Assembly (NCBI GenBank): GCA_947652605.1
Contig: OX393577.1
Span: forward strand, 8,246,868 to 8,310,867
Source: Elmis aenea
Taxonomy: Eukaryota; Arthropoda; Insecta; Coleoptera; Elmidae
Direction: 5' to 3'
Length of the DNA: 64,000 bases
Under the pieces are notes generated by a model, which saw only the letters and a program-made list of their open reading frames with translations, ran no database searches and was not told the origin of the DNA. Both the position numbers and the translations under genes were made by a program. The stretch's first letter is position 1, and the number at the start of each line of letters is the position of its first letter. Of this stretch, positions 58,373 to 64,000 are shown one piece after another.

Positions 58373-58935
58373 CTGAGTGTAACTGAAATCAGGCTCTCCC
58401 CCTTTTCTGAGATTGTAGACAGGTGATATGTGCAAAAAACTAAATTTTTAACATATGTACACTTTTGTTTCAATTCCGGTTTGGCTGCAAAAGACCCTTA
58501 TTTTGTTATTTTAAATGAAACACCCTGTATGTTTTTACATTTTTGGAAACAGGAAGCAATTTTGAATACAATTGCATCATTTTAGTTTCATAACCTCAAA
58601 TAATTTTTTGACAAAAATTACAATTTTATTAAGTGTGTTGTGCCATACTTAATAAAAAAATTAATTGTCGTCCAAAAATTATTTGAGGTGATAAAAATTA
58701 ACCAAAATGGTGCAGTTGCAATCAAAATTGCTTCCTCTTCCCAAAAATTTAAAAACATACAGGGTGTTCCTTGTGAAATAACAAAGTTAGGATCATTTCC
58801 GGCGAAACCGGAAGTGAAACAATAGTGCTCATATGTCCAAGTAGTCCGGCTTTGTACACATATATGTGTACAATTTCATTTATCTAAAATCAAAACTAAA
58901 GAAAAAGGGGTTTACCAGAACTCAGTTACACCCGG
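58373..58935. mobile_element. foldback-type element with CYGRGTGTAACTG ends
   Basis: CTGAGTGTAACTGAAATCAG on the left pairs with AACTCAGTTACACCCGG on the right, with TA outside both (58371-58372, 58936-58937). The rest is also self-complementary: TTTCAATTCCGGTTT against GAAACCGGAAGTGAAAC, CACCCTGTATGTTTTTA against AAAAACATACAGGGTG, and CAAATAATTTTTGGAC-like arms meet near 58655. It is thus one long hairpin of 563 bp without coding capacity. Confidence 0.75.
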
Positions 58936-58937
58936 TA

Positions 58938-61104
58938 TTTTCAACAATTCATTGAGAATATATTCAATCTGTTGGAACTTTTATAAAAACCAATTAATAA
59001 TGCTCTCAGAAGTTCCAAAATAAGTACGTTAAATTATTGTAAATCATGAGTGAGTTTAGTATCCACTTTGTTCAAATTTCTGCAGAACATATTTGGATAG
59101 TCAGCTGTTGAATTATGTCGAAAATATATTTTGTTTTGGTTTTTCACAAAAAATTTTACGTTCCAAACTTTTAAATGTTAAACTGTTGAAGACAATAAGT
59201 GTCCTTGAATATTTCAGTAGCGAAAAATATAAGAGTAGGCTTTGAACAAGGAAAGCAAGTCCAAATCAATCGGAAATCAATTAGTTACAAACCTCCCACT
59301 CTCATTGGCTTCATTACGACAAACAATGAGCAATAAAAACAATATGTTTGTACCTGTTAATTTTCAAAGAAATGTTGAAAAAATATTCATACCACGCTTA
59401 TGAAATATTTTAATCATTGCACAAACCAATGTTTTCTTCTTTATAATAACAAAACAACTGATTAGGAGGAAGTCATCATAAATATATAAACAATATAAAA
59501 TCAATAGAAATCTTCCATCTAAATAAAAGTTATATATAAACAATAATATTTCCTCATTCACATGACTTCATAAATTAGATATTTTTTCAATACTGACATG
59601 TAATAAAACTTCACAATTATGAAACTAAATAAGTGCTAACATCACTTCGCAACATCTTACTTATTGCTTAGTCAGTTTTGTTTGTAATCACTCACTTTTG
59701 TGTACATAACGAATTATCAAAGATTTACATAATTTGATAGTTACCAAGTCTTAATTTAAACATAATAGCAGAAGCTAAAAATATTCCTGCAAATTCAGTC
59801 TAATCAAAAACAGTTTAAAAACTATAATCCATGGTCATGAGACAAAAAACTATTTAAAAAAATCGAGTTTAGGTGAAGCTACTTATCAGATTTAATTAGT
59901 ATTTGTGACACAATGATAAAATCCAAATAATTTCACAGTGCTTTAAAGCAGAGATGCATCAATAAGCAAATTGGCTGATAACTACCAATCAATTGGTCTT
60001 AGCCTTATTACCGACTAATCTGTTGAAAATTGGCTCTTAATACGATTCATAATTTTATTTTGAAATTGGCACAAGTTACTATTATGTTATTTTGAGATAT
60101 TTTTGCATTTTACTGTGCATATAAATATTTATGCTCATAGAAAACTTTCATTTATATTTGTTATGTCAGTTACTTACATTTTTCTTAGTATACATAATTT
60201 CGCATAGACGTTAACGAATCGCCATTTTTTCATTACTGTAAAGTGACTTAAGCTACTTTAAAAAATTATAGTTTATAAAAACTACGCACTTATACTGATT
60301 TTTTCCGATGTATTTTACTAGTGATGTTTGATAAGACAGTAATTTAAGAAAATTGATTAGTAAATTATATAATACAAGCAATTTAAATAATGTATTCCAT
60401 TAAACATTTATTTAAGTATTTTTTCATTGCCATTAATATTCATAAAATGCACAAGTTATTTGTACAACGTATTTCATCTAAAAGTTTATTCATTTATTCA
60501 ATCATTGTCATTAATAGGAGTGATAAAGTCTTCGGCATTTCACTTTCTTTTAAATTTTTTAAGTGCCTATGGTAAATTGGGGATCTATAGGGAAGCTAAT
60601 CCACGTTCGAAATAAATGTATTTGCCTTTCTGCTGAGCAATAAAATTTCTATTGACGATAATAATATAATGATTCTGAAAGAAATTGCAAGTAAAATGTT
60701 TAAAGATCAAAATATCATACATTTTGTAATCGTAAACAGCTTTTCGCAAAAAGGAACTTATACCACTTTCAAAATTAACGAATTAAGGAATACTATCATT
60801 ATAAGTGCTAATTATGACTCATTTTTATTTTCAATTAGTGATACATGTAAAATCTATAAAACAGTTGAACAAAACTTTTAAACCTTGAAATGCAAGAAAA
60901 AGGTTTTGCTCTGAAAATGGAGAAATTGTTAATATTGTTATATTATAATTTAAAAATAAGAGAATTTGATTGTATTAATTAATAGATTTTTTAGCGATTC
61001 AGATTCTTTTAATGTTTCAAAGTAGTTAAAATGTTTAGTCGTTTAAAAACTATGTGTTTGATTATCATAATTATTAGTTCATTTCTGCAGTTTTTATATC
61101 AATA
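58938..61104. other. no gene seen
   Basis: AT-rich. A phrase CAGAGATGCATCAATAAGC at 59949 could be a MITE edge. The small frames near 60390 and 60669 have no family resemblance. No supported gene. Confidence 0.5.
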
Positions 61105-61106
61105 TA

Positions 61107-62294
61107 CAGGGTGGACCAAATTCGAATGTTTTACGGGGTATCTCGGTTACCGTAATAGATAGCGAAAATCTGATTTCGGTCTCTTGGGCTATTTTTTTGA
61201 GAAAATAACGCCTATGCAATCACATTTTTTCTATCGGATTCCATTTTGGCACTACAGACGAAAAATGAAATTTCATCATTTTTGAAAATTTGCTGTAACT
61301 TCTTTATTTATTAAATTAGAACAAAATGTTATAGAGGTTTTTTACACAGATTTTTATGCTTAATTTAAAAACAAAAGTAATTTTGTCTTAGCCTCCTCGA
61401 CTTTCGAGATATGGAGTAAACTTAAATTTTTTTAAATGGAAACCCTAGTTGGCCATGACTTAATGTGAAAGAGTATTTTTTTAGCTTTTCAAAAATATAG
61501 TTTTATATATTTGTTGCAAAAAATAGCCAAGATATGGCCAATTTTGTAAAAATTCGAGCATCAAAGTTTGCCATGATTTCGTAAACAAGTGATGTTTGCA
61601 ATTATTAAACAGCTAAACGTCATTGCCATGTAAATTCTGCTGCAACCGCTACGTTTTTATCACTTACAAAGTAATATTCTAACATATTAAACTTTTCAAA
61701 AAGTTCAAATTTAGTCATGTTCACAATACCACAATAAACACTTATAAAATACAAAATAATACACGGATTTGCTTAAAAGTTAAAAAAGTAACTTCGAAAT
61801 GACGTTAAGTTGTTTAATAATTGCAAACATCACTTGTTTACGAAATCATGGCAAACTTTGATGCTCGAATTTTTACAAAATTGGCCATATCTTGGCTATT
61901 TTTTGCAACAAATATATAAAACTATATATTTTTGAAAAGCTAAAAAAATACTCTTTCACATTAAGTTAAGGCCAACTAGGGTTTCCATTTAAAAAAATTT
62001 AAGTTTACTCCATATCTCGAAAGTCAAGGAGGCTAAGAAAAAATTACTTTTGTTTTTAAATTAAGTATAAAAATCTGTATAAAACACCTTAATAACATTT
62101 TGTTCTAATTTAATAAATAAAGAAGTTAAAGCAAATTTTCAAAAATGATGAAATTTCATTTTCCGTCTTTAGTGCCAAAATGGAATCCGATAGAAAAAAT
62201 CTGATTGCATAGGCGTTATTTTCTCAAAAAAATAGCCCAATAGACCAAAATCAGATTTTCGCTATCTATTAACATTCGAATTTGGTCCACCCTG
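61107..62294. mobile_element. foldback transposon C (CAGGGTGGACCAAATTCGAA ends)
   Basis: CAGGGTGGACCAAATTCGAA and TTCGAATTTGGTCCACCCTG are exact inverse copies with TA outside both (61105-61106, 62295-62296). The arms continue for more than 500 bp (for example ATAACGCCTATGCAATCA, AATTTTGTAAAAATTCGAGC, TGTTTGCAATTATTAAACA and their inverses) around a short unique centre near 61620-61800. The right neighbour starts again with CAGGGTGTCC, another element edge. Confidence 0.88.
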
Positions 62295-62379
62295 TACAGG
62301 GTGTCCTAGATTACATTTCCAGCATGGGGATATCGCTTATTATAGGAGATAGAAGTTTGTTTAAATTAGATGAACTATT

Positions 62380-62850
62380 CAATAGTACAAGAGGAGATAT
62401 GACACCATGGGAAAGGAAGAAACAAAAGCAACTGAGAAAATTTTCTAAAACGGAAAGGGAAAAAGGATAGGAAGTTAAAATTGGGTATAGTAAAGTAATT
62501 GTAAATGGAGAAGAATTGCGATGGAATAATAGAACTTGGAGAATTGAAAAGCAAAAACCAAAAAACTAACAAAGTATAAACAGGACGGAAACATAGGAAA
62601 AATATTGACAATGAAAGGGAAATGAACAACAAAAATAATGCTAGAAGAGGCAAAGTAAAGGAGAAGGAAAGGAATAATTATAGTGAAATAGGAACATGGA
62701 ACTAAAAGTATTACTAGAAAGGAAAAGAAATTAATTACCGAAATAGACAATATAAACATAGATGATCTAGGTGTAACAGAAACGAAAAAGAAAGGGAATA
62801 GTACTAGAAAGCCACTTAAGAGGAACAAAGAGTGGAGATGAAAAAGATGT
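62380..62850 (+). pseudogene. LINE 5' part with start of endonuclease domain, broken
   Basis: A forward frame near 62683-62840 reads EIGTWN, then after two stops EKKLITEIDNINIDDLGVTE and TKKKGN. The G-T-W-N ... D-x-L-G-x-x-E-T pattern is the start of the APE-type endonuclease of LINE ORF2. Upstream (62393-62570) is a Lys/Glu-rich frame (PWERKKQKQLRKFSKTEREK; later ELRWNNRTWRIEKQK) that may be the preceding linker or ORF1 end. It stops soon after the first endonuclease motif, so only the 5' part is left. Confidence 0.6.
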
Positions 62851-64000
62851 GAATATTATATTTCATTTTATTTATAAGATTATTTGTATTATTTAAGAAA
62901 ATGATAATTGACTTGGCCTTACACCCGAAAGGTATGCAGAATGAATCTATTATCTTAGATTTTTTATCAATCTTTATATTTGAGATATTACCCCTAACTT
63001 AATTTTTCTTATGGACCGTCAAGTTGGCTTTGGAATAGTTAAATGTGATTTTTTCCCTCTTTCTAACGATATAATATCACTTGTCATATCTATAACTGCA
63101 GATAACTTAGAAAATCAAGAAAAATTGTATTTTATTAATATTTTTCTAAGTTAGCCATGAAACATGTTAAACAGTAGAGTTGGCTTTGGAATGGTAAAAT
63201 GTGCTTTTTTCTCCTCTTTCTACAGATATATCTTTTGTTTTATCTATTTAAATAAATAACTCGGTAAATCAAGAAAAACCGCATATTATCAATATAATTT
63301 TAAGTTAGCTATGAAATATGATAACTCTGATTTCATTGATGGATGGTTTGTTAAATGTAATATTCTAATATTAATAAAAAGAGATAAATGGGTAAAGAAT
63401 CATATGGGTGACTGCTGTCATTTTCAGTGTGTATTTTATATTATTGCTGTGTTGCTGTTTTAATAAATAGTTTTTCTACTCATGTACCTATATAGGGTGT
63501 GTAAAAATTGGCGGTAGGGCTACACGGGGCGATGTTCTTCGTAAAATTCTAAGTCGAAAATCTTAATACGAAAATGTTGTACCACGCTTGCTGTGTCTGC
63601 AAGAGGTCCTCAAAGCTTTGACATTTAGTCCTTTAATAGGCGTTATTATTTAATACTTGCAAATGAAAAAGCTGCAATTTGGAATAAAAATTGATTTCGA
63701 ATAGTATTTTTTCCTAGATATTGTGTTCTTCCTTTCAAAAATTGGTGTTGAAAATATGTAAATCACTGATTTTAATGACAGTAATACATATGGCAACATT
63801 GTCCTTAGCTGTCATCTCTGTTTTTCTCGTAATTATTTCTTGTTTGTGTTTTACGATACCCAAAAGTTTGCAGCTATGTTTACGAACTGAAGGCTTTCAG
63901 TTCGAACAAAAAATGTAAATACCTAAGTAAAAATTGCTGATAAAAAAATGTCCAAACGCAAATCAATGTATGCAATGTTGCCAATTTTTTTTTTTCTTTA
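62851..64000. other. no gene seen
   Basis: AT-rich. Two related stretches at about 63005-63130 and 63160-63290 (GTTGGCTTTGGAATAGTTAA and GTTGGCTTTGGAATGGTAAA) form an old tandem duplication with a 160-bp period. At 63495 TATATAGGGTGTGTAAAAAT resembles a CAGGGTG-type element edge. No gene is supported. Confidence 0.5.

Noticed and set aside
62375..62828. Minus-strand hydrophobic frames
   Set aside because: Antisense of the Lys/Glu-rich LINE 5' region.
1..64000. tRNA, rRNA or snRNA genes
   Set aside because: No cloverleaf with A and B boxes or conserved rRNA/snRNA segment was noticed by eye; a covariance search would be needed to exclude them.

Overview
The window is AT-rich nuclear DNA from an animal, most likely an insect and perhaps a beetle. 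The evidence is intron-split genes with GT..AG introns, long stretches without genes, and many short inverted-repeat transposons and decayed LINEs of insect type. The lineage call is an inference from gene content and repeat style.

Genes. All convincing genes lie between 33.8 and 52 kb, apart from one candidate first exon near 4.3 kb. (1) A minus-strand first coding exon (33876-34245) starts MGAKPS and resembles the N-terminus of the myristoylated E3 ligases ZNRF1/2. I could not find its zinc-finger/RING exons, so they probably lie beyond the left edge. (2) Divergent from it, 620 bp away, is a complete eight-exon gene for an equilibrative nucleoside/monoamine transporter of the ENT4 (SLC29A4) type (34866-45904, 552 aa). 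(3) About 290 bp downstream on the same strand is a complete six-exon gene for an IQ and AAA domain protein of the DRC11/IQCA1 type, a subunit of the axonemal dynein regulatory complex (46196-51902, 804 aa). All splice junctions of both complete genes keep the reading frame. (4) A 61-nt minus-strand first exon (4277-4337), MGQNLSS..., is not recognised.

Mobile DNA. Most of the rest is transposon-derived. There are five foldback elements whose arms meet or nearly meet, or enclose other DNA. Four share CAGGGTG-type ends and TA flanks (5141-6726, 29656-30839, 39673-45102, 61107-62294); the fifth has related ends (58373-58935). The 39673-45102 copy sits in the last intron of the ENT4-like gene, 17 bp after the splice donor, and carries about 27 tandem copies of a 182-bp unit. 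hAT-type elements with 8-bp target duplications lie at 7737-8515 (with a remnant of the transposase C-terminus), 9888-10414, 31924-32605, 47680-48756 and 54041-55218. PIF/Harbinger-like MITEs with 3-bp TAA/TTA duplications lie at 9116-9480, 14517-15063 and 48853-49249. A pogo-like element (26821-27746) keeps a piece of a PHD-finger reading frame. There are also LINE fragments (1.26, 17.1-18.0, 23.6-24.0, 24.3-24.8, 51.0-51.5, 56.2-56.8 and 62.4-62.8 kb), a MULE-like transposase fragment (26.2-26.55 kb), a possible LTR end (about 20.95 kb) and several small palindromic repeats.

Layout. 0-33.8 kb: gene-poor, transposon-rich, possibly a long intron of the ZNRF-like gene. 33.8-52 kb: gene cluster. 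52-64 kb: gene-poor, transposon-rich. I found no convincing tRNA or rRNA gene and no CRISPR array. The most unusual features are the satellite-bearing foldback in the transporter intron and a hammerhead-ribozyme-like core inside a MITE at 36976-37020.
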